From a virus, in IMG/VR virus record IMGVR_UViG_3300027865_000008, positions 1 to 63,789 of that record: 63,789 bases of DNA. One strand, 5' to 3'. Made by a program: the position numbers and the translations under genes. The notes under the pieces were generated by a model. That model was not told the origin of the DNA and made no database searches. It saw only the letters and a program-made list of their open reading frames with translations. Shown here in pieces: positions 49,351 through 57,270 of the stretch (positions are counted from its first letter, which is position 1; each line of letters opens with the position of its first letter).

Positions 49351-49379
49351 TTTACATTATGATCAAGCTCGACTATAAT
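49351..49379 (+). promoter_or_regulatory. Promoter B of the shared-operator set
   Basis: TTTACA (49351-49356), 17 bases, TATAAT (49374-49379). The spacer has GATCAAGCTCGAC, a near copy of the core palindrome. Confidence 0.65.
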
Positions 49380-49414
49380 CAAAATATAGAAACAATAATT
49401 ATAGGGAAATAAAA

Positions 49415-49612
49415 ATGATTAATTTCACGATTCACAATTTACCGGGTGAGGAAGAATTTACGTTCAGGGAATCAAGATGGAAATATGTAAGTCTTCATTA
49501 TAAAAATGGAGAAAAAGAGCATAGGTATTTCCATTCAAGTTGTGACGTTATTACTGGCAAAAGTGGATTTTGCTTAGCTTGTGGTGCAAGTTCACCCGTT
49601 GTGCCGCTTTAA
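49415..49612 (+). CDS. Small hypothetical protein
   Basis: 65 residues. A short zinc-knuckle-like end (GFCLACGASSP), with a Cys at SSCDVI, and a beta-rich body. AGGGAAA precedes the ATG. Function not known. Confidence 0.5.
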   Translation: MINFTIHNLPGEEEFTFRESRWKYVSLHYKNGEKEHRYFHSSCDVITGKSGFCLACGASSPVVPL

Positions 49613-49664
49613 TTTTTAACAAGGTCTGGTCGATTTGACCGGACATAAACTGGAGGGTCATTTT

Positions 49665-49856
49665 ATGAAAGTTTTTCCGGAAAAAAAGTCTTCAATTTTT
49701 ATAGAAAAAAGGGCCGGCAAATTTTCTGCTCGCTGGCGTGGTTATCCTGGAACTCGAACTAAATTTTTTTATTCTATGGGGAAGGCAATTTCGGCACTGA
49801 TATTACAGTCTCATGACGAATTAACCATTTTTTCAGAAAATGACACAGTTCATTAA
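49665..49856 (+). CDS. Small basic protein
   Basis: 63 residues from the ATG at 49665 (GGAGGG 7 bases upstream; a TTG at 49635 is less fitting). Basic and beta-like (IFIEKRAGKFSARWRGYPGTRTKFF). It overlaps the untranslated start region of the next gene. Not recognised. Confidence 0.5.
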   Translation: MKVFPEKKSSIFIEKRAGKFSARWRGYPGTRTKFFYSMGKAISALILQSHDELTIFSENDTVH

Positions 49857-49872
49857 ATTATGGAGTAAAACT

Positions 49873-50124
49873 ATGAAACAAATTTGGAAACGGGAATTTG
49901 GCCTGATTGTAAAAATTCTTGATATCGTAGGTTTAATAGTAATTTTGCATTGGTTAAGTGATATTTGTTGGAAAAAAGCACAAAATGCACTAACAGAGGA
50001 TGAGAAAGCAAAATTTACCTTTTCAGTGAAGGCTTTTAATGAAATGGAAAAGAGTTTAATAAAAATTAAAGATGGTATCGATCCTAATGAAAAAGAGGAG
50101 AATGACATTGAAAGGAACAATTAA
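49873..50124 (+). CDS. Small membrane protein
   Basis: 83 residues from the ATG at 49873 (GGAG 7 bases upstream). One membrane segment at about 11-29 (LIVKILDIVGLIVILHWL) followed by an acidic cytoplasmic tail. It overlaps the next gene. Function not known. Confidence 0.5.
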   Translation: MKQIWKREFGLIVKILDIVGLIVILHWLSDICWKKAQNALTEDEKAKFTFSVKAFNEMEKSLIKIKDGIDPNEKEENDIERNN

Positions 50125-50581
50125 ATTAATAAAAGAAGATTATCCGTTACGTTTTTGGCAGGGTATATACGTTACTTTACATTGGATGCTAAAAGCAGAT
50201 TGTGTAAATATCACACCTAAGAAGGTTTCTGATCAGGCTTCTTTTAAGGAGGATTTTGCTCTTAAAAGTCCTAAAGAGCCGATAGTTTTAGGTGACATTT
50301 TGATGGAAGATGTTTTTAGGAATGCTTTAATAGCCGACATTAGTGAATTGGAAAAGCTCCAGTTGACAAATTATATGTTTAATTATGTTATGTTTGATAA
50401 AATTCTCTATCGTAGGTTTGTTATTGAAGGTACGCCCAGAGAGGTTTGGTTCAATGAAAGGTTTACAAGTGTTCTATTAAATTATGATATATATTATGAT
50501 GTCGGGGACATGCATGCATATATTGTTAATGGTACTAAAATAATCGGTACTATTATGCCGTCTATTGTGAATATAGATTAA
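50108..50581 (+). CDS. Hypothetical protein
   Basis: 157 residues from TTG at 50108 (GAGGAG 8 bases upstream); ATG at 50102 would sit too close. Alpha/beta with several aromatic residues (YPLRFWQGIYVTLHWML; YMFNYVMFDKILYRRFV). Not recognised. Confidence 0.5.
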   Translation: MKGTIKLIKEDYPLRFWQGIYVTLHWMLKADCVNITPKKVSDQASFKEDFALKSPKEPIVLGDILMEDVFRNALIADISELEKLQLTNYMFNYVMFDKILYRRFVIEGTPREVWFNERFTSVLLNYDIYYDVGDMHAYIVNGTKIIGTIMPSIVNID

Positions 50582-50604
50582 TACTCTGCGTAAGGATAAA
50601 TTTT

Positions 50605-50898
50605 ATGTTTAGAATTAGCAACCGAAAAAATAGTATAGATGTAGATTACAATTTAAAAAACGGGGAACCTTCTGGTGTGTATCGTTATCGTCCAGGTAGG
50701 GGAACGTTTAGACAGCTTTTCGGATTAGCTAAAGCTGCTGATAAAATTAAATTTGATTTTAAGCAATTGTCGGAGGAATTTGTATTAGATAAAAAATGCT
50801 TTTTGGACCATTACGAGGGTAGAAGGGATGATAACAGTTCTTTTCCAGGAGAGTTCTGGTACTGGATAAAGTCTAAAATATTAGTAATTTATAGTTAG
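50605..50898 (+). CDS. Hypothetical protein
   Basis: 97 residues, basic in the first half (NRKNSIDVDYNLKNGEPSGVYRYRPGRG) and helical after. TAAGGA precedes the ATG. Not recognised. Confidence 0.5.
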   Translation: MFRISNRKNSIDVDYNLKNGEPSGVYRYRPGRGTFRQLFGLAKAADKIKFDFKQLSEEFVLDKKCFLDHYEGRRDDNSSFPGEFWYWIKSKILVIYS

Positions 50899-50917
50899 TA
50901 CTTTATTTATATTTCTC

Positions 50918-50946
50918 TTGACATCATGATCAAGCTTGATTATAAT
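50918..50946 (+). promoter_or_regulatory. Promoter C of the shared-operator set
   Basis: TTGACA (50918-50923), 17 bases, TATAAT (50941-50946), near perfect. The spacer holds the perfect palindrome ATCAAGCTTGAT (50929-50940), preceded by TCATG. Confidence 0.75.
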
Positions 50947-50995
50947 ATATTTATAATCAATTGGGACAATGTTTAACACAAAAAGGAGCAAAAGA

Positions 50996-51259
50996 ATGGA
51001 AACGACAACAACAATTTATGCCGGATCAGCTTTCTTAGGAAATGGAGACGAAGTCATTCAAAAAACCAAAAAACTAGCTGAACGCATTGAGCGTTCAGCT
51101 AAAAAACACAGTGTTTTCCTGTCCTTCTGCGGAAACATTACATTAGATTTTTTGTGTGAATATAAAAATAGAAATGACGCGGAGATTATAATTAGTGCCT
51201 ATCGATCAAATGATTTAGTCCGCGACGCAGAGGCAGAAATTAGCGAATCTATTGCTTAG
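50996..51259 (+). CDS. Small hypothetical protein
   Basis: 87 residues from the ATG at 50996 (AGGAG upstream). A charged helix (DEVIQKTKKLAERIERSAKKH) is followed by an alpha/beta part. Not recognised. Driven by promoter C. Confidence 0.55.
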   Translation: METTTTIYAGSAFLGNGDEVIQKTKKLAERIERSAKKHSVFLSFCGNITLDFLCEYKNRNDAEIIISAYRSNDLVRDAEAEISESIA

Positions 51260-51294
51260 AACCACTTGTGAGAATAAAGAAAGGAATTTTAAAA

Positions 51295-52110
51295 ATGTGG
51301 AATGAACCAACCCTTGCAATGCTGGAAACTTTGCCCAAATTGTACGAAACTGAGGATGTACTTGCAGAAGATAAAATAGTTCACATGCATTTTTTTGTTT
51401 CAGGGCATGATTGGTATGTTGTTGAATATGATAAAACAGAAAAGCTTATTTTCGGATTTATTCTGAATGCTGCAAATCAGGTAAATGATGCTGAACTGGG
51501 ATATACGACTTTAAAGGAATTGTGTCAATGCCGTGTTAATCATCTGCAAGTTGACAGTGACATTCATTTCATATCGAAAAAAGCATCAGAGATCAAACAG
51601 TTAAGAGACGCTAATGGCTGGACGGAAGAAATTAAGGGAACGGAAAACGAGATTAAGGAAAGGATAGAAAAAAAATACGTGGTAAAAACTACCGCACAGA
51701 TTAAAAAGCTGTTAAGCAAACAATTTAATTGGAAGTTTTCCGTTACTAAAGATAGGGGTACCGCTTCTCACTGGATCAGTGTTTCTTGGCTTGATGGTCC
51801 CACCGAAAAAGCCGTCAGTGCGTTTTGCAAACAATTTAATGATAATAAAAATGATGATCATTCGACCGATTTATGGTGTGGTTCTCAGTATACTTCTACA
51901 AGCCGACATGTTACGGCAGGATCATATCTCATGATTATGGATATGGTATGCAAAAGGGAAAAAGTGGATATCCCTCCCTATACCGAGGGTGAATCAAGCC
52001 ATGGTAAGCATAAATATAAATATGCTTATATAGAAAGAGATTATACAAGTAACATTGATATTGGACACTTGGTATTACAAGAACTCAGCATAACAGATTT
52101 ACGCTTATAG
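51295..52110 (+). CDS. DUF2958/LPD29-like protein
   Basis: 271 residues from the ATG at 51295 (AAAGGAA upstream). The N-terminal part (HDWYVVEYDKTEKLIFGFI, AELGYTTLKELCQ, DSDIHFISKKASEI) fits DUF2958. The C-terminal part (KFSVTKDRGTASHWISVSWLDGPTEKAVSAF) fits the LPD29 domain. Both are usual in conjugative elements and plasmid/phage antirestriction proteins. Role not known; it is followed by a DUF3560-like gene from the same type of neighbourhood. Confidence 0.65.
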   Translation: MWNEPTLAMLETLPKLYETEDVLAEDKIVHMHFFVSGHDWYVVEYDKTEKLIFGFILNAANQVNDAELGYTTLKELCQCRVNHLQVDSDIHFISKKASEIKQLRDANGWTEEIKGTENEIKERIEKKYVVKTTAQIKKLLSKQFNWKFSVTKDRGTASHWISVSWLDGPTEKAVSAFCKQFNDNKNDDHSTDLWCGSQYTSTSRHVTAGSYLMIMDMVCKREKVDIPPYTEGESSHGKHKYKYAYIERDYTSNIDIGHLVLQELSITDLRL

Positions 52111-52124
52111 AAAGGACATGAAAC

Positions 52125-52931
52125 ATGAATAAGTACGAATTGAAACAAGAACTTAGAAAAGAGAAGTATGAGGAGCTGTCGAAGAAAGCAGGTGTAAAGT
52201 CTACTGTAAATTATGAAGCCAGTAACGAAATAACCAAGTTTATTCCAATGGGACAACCTATTTTAGTTGGTCATCATTCGGAAAAACGTCACAGAAAGGA
52301 TCTTGGGCGTGTCAATTCTCTTATGCGTAAAAGCGTAGAGGAAATGGATAAGGCCGAGTATTATGCCAATAAAGCCGAATCTGTTGGAAAGGGTGGAATT
52401 AGTTCGGATGATCCTGACGCAGTTAAAAAGTTGAAAGTAGAATTGAAGGGGCTCGAAGATTCAAGGGATTATTCGAAAAAACTAAATGCTGAATACCGGA
52501 AAAATAAGTCTATCGATGATATGTCTATTTCTGACGGGCTCAAAGTTAAATTGGAAGTTCAAAAGAAAAATTGGTTCATGGGATCTGAAAAATGGGTGCC
52601 ATGTGAAAGTTACGTGTTTTCGAATCTCGGTGCAAATATCAGGCGTATCCGGAAACGAATTGAAATTTTAACTGTTGAAGCTAACAGAGAAGAAGCAAAG
52701 CCTATAGAGCGGGAAGGTTTTACTATTATCGAATCGAAAGAAGAAAATAGAATTATGTTTGATTTCGATAAAAAACCTCCTTATGAAATGCGCACATTGT
52801 TAAAGAAAAATGGCTGGCGTTGGACTCCTTCTCTTGGTACATGGACACGTAAAACAACCAACGCCGCTCGAAGTTCGGCTAGTTACTTAATGGGGGAGAT
52901 AGAAAAAGAAAATTTATTAAATAACGTTTAG
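52125..52931 (+). CDS. DUF3560-like protein
   Basis: 268 residues. HSEKRHRKDLGRVNSLMRKSVEEMDKAEYYANKAESVG (about 48-85) is the DUF3560 helical segment. The C-terminal part (ENRIMFDFDKKPPYEMRTLLKKNGWRWTPSLGTWTRK) is a small domain often linked to it. Such genes are frequent in mobile elements beside DUF2958, as here. Function not established. Confidence 0.65.
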   Translation: MNKYELKQELRKEKYEELSKKAGVKSTVNYEASNEITKFIPMGQPILVGHHSEKRHRKDLGRVNSLMRKSVEEMDKAEYYANKAESVGKGGISSDDPDAVKKLKVELKGLEDSRDYSKKLNAEYRKNKSIDDMSISDGLKVKLEVQKKNWFMGSEKWVPCESYVFSNLGANIRRIRKRIEILTVEANREEAKPIEREGFTIIESKEENRIMFDFDKKPPYEMRTLLKKNGWRWTPSLGTWTRKTTNAARSSASYLMGEIEKENLLNNV

Positions 52932-52944
52932 CTTCTTTTTTTGC

Positions 52945-52973
52945 TTTACATTTTGATCAAGCATGACTATAAT
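52945..52973 (+). promoter_or_regulatory. Promoter D of the shared-operator set
   Basis: TTTACA (52945-52950), 17 bases, TATAAT (52968-52973). The spacer has TGATCAAGCATGAC, a variant of the operator. Confidence 0.65.
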
Positions 52974-52997
52974 AATATTAAGGGATTATGAGCATGT

Positions 52998-53026
52998 TTG
53001 ACTATAATTAAATTTTTAGCTATAAT
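52998..53026 (+). promoter_or_regulatory. Promoter E (tandem with D)
   Basis: TTGACT (52998-53003), 17 bases, TATAAT (53021-53026). AGCATGTTTGACTATAAT around 52991-53008 carries half of the shared operator, overlapping its -35 box. Confidence 0.6.
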
Positions 53027-53043
53027 AAAAGAAAGGGAATGCC

Positions 53044-53592
53044 ATGCAACTAAAAACGAGAAAAGGTTATGATTTTTTTGTAGCAACGTCAGCATTGCAA
53101 AAAAGCATCAGGCGGAACAAGCCGGAGGTGGCAGGGTTTTTTGCTATTGAACTTTGGGAGTCAAATTATCGGAAATATGTGTGGAAAAGGCTTCTGACTA
53201 TTTCCGCGGAGGATTGTGCCGGCATAATTACAAAAGAGATCAAAGCCCTTTACGATTCCTATGTATTTATAAATACGCCTAAACCCAAAGAACCTAAAGG
53301 GCGTATTTTCGTGGCCAAAGCAGTACTTATCTTATGTGCGGCGGCTAAATGCCGTGATGCAGATCATTTAACCAATCTCGTATATGACAAAGAAAAGCTT
53401 TCTCCAGGTGCTCTCGATGAATTTTTGCAAGAAGTAGATAAAACTGAACGCAGAGAAATTGAGGGTTATGTGTATGATTGCCATACACGGCAGGGTAAAA
53501 AAGCGGGCAAAACGAAAGAAAACTTTTTTAGAGACGAGTTTATCTGTTTGAAGCCGAAACAATTGGGACTTTTTGACAGTCTGGTTAAATAG
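53044..53592 (+). CDS. Hypothetical protein
   Basis: 182 residues, mostly helical, with basic stretches (NKPEVAGFFAIELWESNYRKYVWKRLL; CHTRQGKKAGKTKENFFRDEF). GAAAGGGAA precedes the ATG. It resembles helical phage replication-associated proteins of unknown role (no specific match). A terminator follows. Confidence 0.55.
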   Translation: MQLKTRKGYDFFVATSALQKSIRRNKPEVAGFFAIELWESNYRKYVWKRLLTISAEDCAGIITKEIKALYDSYVFINTPKPKEPKGRIFVAKAVLILCAAAKCRDADHLTNLVYDKEKLSPGALDEFLQEVDKTERREIEGYVYDCHTRQGKKAGKTKENFFRDEFICLKPKQLGLFDSLVK

Positions 53593-53623
53593 ATAAGTAT
53601 AAGTAATTATATCAACATTTTGT

Positions 53624-53650
53624 AAAAACCCCACTATATGTGGGGTTTTT
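53624..53650. terminator. Bidirectional intrinsic terminator
   Basis: AAAAACCCCAC (53624-53634) pairs perfectly with GTGGGGTTTTT (53640-53650) over a 5-base loop. The U-run on both strands makes it usable in either direction. It separates the early genes from the packaging operon. Confidence 0.85.
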
Positions 53651-53664
53651 CGTGGAGCGTAATA

Positions 53665-54312
53665 ATGAAAATAATCGATGATTTGAAGTCTCTTGCCGTT
53701 CCGGTTGATTCAATAAAACTGGATGATCAAAATGCAGTTAATCACCCGCAACGTAATATAGAGATGATAGCCAATAGTCTCAAAAAATATGGACAGCGAA
53801 AGCCTATTGTGGTTAACAAAAAGACCAATATCGTAGAAGCCGGTAATGGTACGCTAACAGCTGCTCGAATGTTAGGAGCGAAAGAAATTGCAGCTGTTTT
53901 TGTAACCGAATCTAAAAAAAACGCTCAGGGGTTCTCTGTACTTGATAATAGGTCTGCTCAACTGGCGAAATTCAATCCCAATCTGTTAGATATCGCGAAG
54001 CTCTTTGAGGGCGAAGAGGATATATCGTTAGGATTTAGACCGGATGAACTTGATTCAATGTTTAATACTGAAAAAGAAATGAAGATAAAGGACAACATTG
54101 AAGAAATGGAAATTCAACCATTTGAGCACCATGATTATATCGTTCTGATTTTTAAAGACACTTTATCCTGGACAAAAGTTTTAACATTTTTCGGGATAAA
54201 AAAAGTTAACTTTTCTACTACTTCCAAAAAGGTAAAAATCGGTTTGGGAAGAGTTATAAAAGGGGAGAAATTACTTGATTATATTGATTCTCAGTCGGGG
54301 AAGAGTAAATAG
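53665..54312 (+). CDS. ParB-like nuclease/partition domain protein
   Basis: 215 residues from the ATG at 53665 (GGAG upstream). IKLDDQNAVNHPQRNIEMIANSLKKYGQRKPIVVNKKTNIVEAGNGTLTAARMLGAKEI is the ParB/Srx N-terminal domain (about 15-75), and AQGFSVLDNRSAQLAKFN follows. In phages it is often next to glycosyltransferase and terminase genes and may regulate or cut DNA. It overlaps the next gene by 38 bases. Confidence 0.75.
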   Translation: MKIIDDLKSLAVPVDSIKLDDQNAVNHPQRNIEMIANSLKKYGQRKPIVVNKKTNIVEAGNGTLTAARMLGAKEIAAVFVTESKKNAQGFSVLDNRSAQLAKFNPNLLDIAKLFEGEEDISLGFRPDELDSMFNTEKEMKIKDNIEEMEIQPFEHHDYIVLIFKDTLSWTKVLTFFGIKKVNFSTTSKKVKIGLGRVIKGEKLLDYIDSQSGKSK

Positions 54313-54994
54313 TATCACGTCTCATAAGCTTTTCCCTTCTGCAAAGTTGGTATGTATAGAGGAAGAAGAGCGGTTATATAGAAATCACGGATTAGAAACG
54401 GTAATAATTCCTAAGAGTGTTATCGGATTGGGAGCGATAAGAAATTGGTGTCTTGATAATTTCAAGGATAAAACTGTAGTTATGGTAGATGATGATATTA
54501 AACATTTAGCCTGTATCGCACGGGAAAACAGTTTCCGGATTACTGATCCAGATGCGATTCTTCAAATAGTAGAGAATACAGCTCTTTGTGCGGAAGAAGC
54601 AGGTACCGTTTTCTTCGGTTTTAATCAGGCATGGGATGTAAGGAAATATCAGGGTAACAGGCCATTCGCTCTCGTTTGCTGGATAGGTGGTGTTGTAGGT
54701 ATAATCGGTAGGGATTTTCGTTTCGATGAAAATAATAAGTTAAAGGTCGATATAGATTACAGTTTGCAAACGCTGTTGAAAAAACGAATTATATGGACAG
54801 ATAACAGATTTTCATTTGTTCAGATAAGAAATAATAATACGGGTGGAAATGTGCATTTGAGAAGTTTAGATTTGTATGAGAAGGAGATCAAATATTTAAA
54901 AGAAAAGTGGGGAACATATTACAGTGTGAAGCGGACAAGAACCGGGGAAAAAATAGGTATCCGAGTAAAAAGAAAGCAATCTATATTGTTATAG
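54275..54994 (+). CDS. GT-A-fold glycosyltransferase (TET-associated type?)
   Basis: 239 residues from TTG (GGGGAG 7-8 bases upstream). ILILSRGRVNS opens the nucleotide-sugar fold, VVMVDDDIKHL (about 69-79) is the D-x-D metal site, and GGVVGIIGRDFRF with VDIDYSLQTLLKK completes the pattern. It resembles the phage glycosyltransferases that act on modified DNA bases beside TET enzymes. No TET or base-modifying partner is in the window, so the acceptor is unknown. It follows the ParB-like gene, a common pair. Confidence 0.65.
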   Translation: MIILILSRGRVNSITSHKLFPSAKLVCIEEEERLYRNHGLETVIIPKSVIGLGAIRNWCLDNFKDKTVVMVDDDIKHLACIARENSFRITDPDAILQIVENTALCAEEAGTVFFGFNQAWDVRKYQGNRPFALVCWIGGVVGIIGRDFRFDENNKLKVDIDYSLQTLLKKRIIWTDNRFSFVQIRNNNTGGNVHLRSLDLYEKEIKYLKEKWGTYYSVKRTRTGEKIGIRVKRKQSILL

Positions 54995-55001
54995 GTGATT
55001 C

Positions 55002-55433
55002 ATGTGTAAAAAACATAAAAAAGGTAAGGATGGAAAACATCCTGGAGGTCGTCCCAGATGGGAAGTAACTCCTGAAATGCTTGAGGAAATAATCAAGTTA
55101 AATTCTATGCATTGTACTGTTCAAGAAATTGCCGATTGGTACGGAATAAGTAGAGATACATATTATGAGCGGATGAAGGATAACAAAGAGTTTTCCGACG
55201 CTGTAAAAAAAGCTCGTGTAGACGGTAAGTTTTCCCTGCGCCGCTGGCAGTGGAAAGCTGCACAAGACGGTAATATTACTATGCAAATATTTTTAGGTAA
55301 ACAGCCCGATATACTAGGGCAAACAGATAAATGTATAGTTATCGAACGTGATGAAACGAACAAACCACGTCCTCTTGAAAATATGACGGATGAAGAACTT
55401 TTGGAAGATGCGGGTATGGACGAACAATGGTAA
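55002..55433 (+). CDS. terS: Terminase small subunit
   Basis: 143 residues. A Gly/Lys-rich start (HPGGRPRWEVTPEMLEEI), then an HTH (CTVQEIADWYGISRDTYYERMKDNKEF, about 36-62) and the SLRRWQWKAAQDGNITMQIFLGKQ helix typical of TerS. It marks DNA for packaging with the large subunit that overlaps its stop. Confidence 0.78.
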   Translation: MCKKHKKGKDGKHPGGRPRWEVTPEMLEEIIKLNSMHCTVQEIADWYGISRDTYYERMKDNKEFSDAVKKARVDGKFSLRRWQWKAAQDGNITMQIFLGKQPDILGQTDKCIVIERDETNKPRPLENMTDEELLEDAGMDEQW

Positions 55434-56956
55434 CAGTATCGGAACGACCGACAGAAGTTCAAAAAAAAACGGATGCTACACGTAGAGAGATAAGCAGGAG
55501 GCAGCTTCTCCCTTTTACAAAATATACAAAAAGAAATTATCGTGTGCAGTGGTATCACAGATTGATTTGTGAAACACTCGACGATTGGATATCCGGTAAA
55601 ATCAAGCGATTAATGGTCTTTGCTCCCCCTCGTCATGGCAAGTCTGAACTTGTTTCACGCCGCCTTCCTTCGCTCATTTTAGGAATGTATCCTAATGCAA
55701 AAATAATTAGTGCGTCTTATAACATGAATCTTGCGGAAGACATGAATAATGATGTTCAGAAGATTATTGATAGTGAACGTTATAGGTTGCTTTTTCCAAA
55801 AACGACCTTGGCCGGGCAGTCCGCACAAAGGTTCAAACTGGGTGGAAAGTTTACCAGGACTTCTAAACAGTTTCAAATTGTAGGGCATGAAGGTGCATAT
55901 GTATCCGCCGGTGTTGGCACAGGTATTACGGGAAAAGGTTTTGATTTTGGTATTATTGATGACCCTGTAAAAAATAGGCAAGAAGCAGAAAGTGAAACCG
56001 TTAGAAATACCGTTTGGGACTGGTATATGTCTACTTTTGAGAGCCGTCAAGAGGGGGAAGTTCCCATATTAGTAACCGTTACCCGCTGGCATGAGGACGA
56101 TTTAGCAGGACGGTTACTTGCTGCTCAAGAAAAAGGTGGTGAGCATGCTCTAAAATGGAGAATAATAAGGCTTCCAGCGTTGGCAGAGCCGGAAGAAAAT
56201 CTTGATCCGATGGATGTTCGAGAGGGAGAAGGTGAAGCTTTATGGCCGGGGAAATTTTCCAGAAAAGTTTTATTGGGTAGGCGTGCCACCTTAACAGGGT
56301 ACGAATGGGATAGTTTGTACCAACAACGGCCACTCCCCCCAGGCGGTGGAAAAATTAAACGAAAATGGTTCAAAATGAGGGACACTATTCCAGAGGGTTT
56401 GTCATGGAAACGCTTTTGGGATTTAGCCGTTTCTGCGAAAAAAAGTGCAGATTATACGGCTTCAATTGCTGCTGCTTTAGATGCAGAAGGAAATATTTAC
56501 CTGCGTGATATGGTTCGTGGGCAGTGGGAGTGGCCTGATGTAAAAAGGAATATTATTGCCACTGCTCTGACTGAGAAGATACCAATATGTGTAGAAGAAG
56601 GTGGTCAACAAATAGGATTCATTTCACAGCTTCTCGAAGAACCAGAACTCCAGGGGATTAGTGTTACAGGTAGTCGTCCTGATAAAGACAAATTAACTCG
56701 TGCTTTGCCATGGATCGCAAGGGCTGAGGCAGGAAAGATATATTTGATTAATGGTAGTTGGATAAACGAGTTCCTTAACGAATGTCAACATTTTACGGGT
56801 ATATCGGACAAACATGACGATCAAATTGATGCAGTTTCAGGTGTGTACCTGTTGATTGCTCAGGTAAAAGCTGCCGATTGTGGAATTGATGCGTCTCCGG
56901 AAGATTATATGGGTGAACATGAAAGTGTCTGGGGGAATTCTAATTCTCTTTTCTAG
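55427..56956 (+). CDS. terL: Terminase large subunit
   Basis: 509 residues. LMVFAPPRHGKSELVSRRLP (about 62-81) is Walker A, GFDFGIIDDPVKN the Walker B region, and the C-terminal nuclease has FWDLAVSAKKSADYTASIAAALD, ICVEEGGQQIG and KHDDQIDAVSGVYLL. ATP-driven packaging with a headful or cos cut follows. The Asp residues of the RNase-H-like nuclease appear intact. It overlaps TerS by 7 bases. Confidence 0.88.
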   Translation: MVTVSERPTEVQKKTDATRREISRRQLLPFTKYTKRNYRVQWYHRLICETLDDWISGKIKRLMVFAPPRHGKSELVSRRLPSLILGMYPNAKIISASYNMNLAEDMNNDVQKIIDSERYRLLFPKTTLAGQSAQRFKLGGKFTRTSKQFQIVGHEGAYVSAGVGTGITGKGFDFGIIDDPVKNRQEAESETVRNTVWDWYMSTFESRQEGEVPILVTVTRWHEDDLAGRLLAAQEKGGEHALKWRIIRLPALAEPEENLDPMDVREGEGEALWPGKFSRKVLLGRRATLTGYEWDSLYQQRPLPPGGGKIKRKWFKMRDTIPEGLSWKRFWDLAVSAKKSADYTASIAAALDAEGNIYLRDMVRGQWEWPDVKRNIIATALTEKIPICVEEGGQQIGFISQLLEEPELQGISVTGSRPDKDKLTRALPWIARAEAGKIYLINGSWINEFLNECQHFTGISDKHDDQIDAVSGVYLLIAQVKAADCGIDASPEDYMGEHESVWGNSNSLF

Positions 56957-56999
56957 ATGTATACTATCATTTAAGATATTTTATCCATAGGGTACAGAG

Positions 57000-57152
57000 A
57001 TGAAAGATAATTCAAAAAATGTTTCAAAGGAAAAATATGAAAAGCCTATCATTTTAGAAGAAGTTCATATGAATTTTCCTGTTGACCTTATTAAGCAATC
57101 AAATTTTCGATACAGTTGTAAACAGTGCTCTTCCTGCCATGGCTGCCGATGA
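57000..57152 (+). CDS. Cys-rich peptide with CX2CX2CX2C end (RiPP-precursor-like)
   Basis: 50 residues from the ATG at 57000 (AGGG 7 bases upstream). A charged leader (KEKYEKPIILEEVHMNFPVDLI) is followed by the end SCKQCSSCHGCR, four Cys spaced by two. The layout, a leader with a K-P-I motif and a compact Cys core at the C-terminus, is that of ribosomal peptides modified by radical SAM enzymes. No such enzyme is in the window, so a small metal-binding protein is equally possible. It lies between terL and the portal. Confidence 0.5.
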   Translation: MKDNSKNVSKEKYEKPIILEEVHMNFPVDLIKQSNFRYSCKQCSSCHGCR

Positions 57153-57186
57153 AATATTGCTATTCTCGTAGCATGATTTACAAAGG

Positions 57187-57215
57187 TTGTCAAATATATT
57201 ATTAGTTGATATAAT
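57187..57215 (+). promoter_or_regulatory. Promoter of the portal/head operon
   Basis: TTGTCA (57187-57192), 17 bases, TATAAT (57210-57215), 55 bases before the portal ATG. No operator palindrome is seen. The surrounding stretch 57153-57270 has no gene. Confidence 0.7.
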
Positions 57216-57270
57216 TAAACATAAGTGTTGATTTGTCCAAATTGGGGATAATGAGTATATAGGTATTTCC

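Noticed and set aside
53665-54994. TET/base-hypermodification cassette
   Set aside because: The glycosyltransferase fits such cassettes, but no TET-like or other base-modifying enzyme is in the window.
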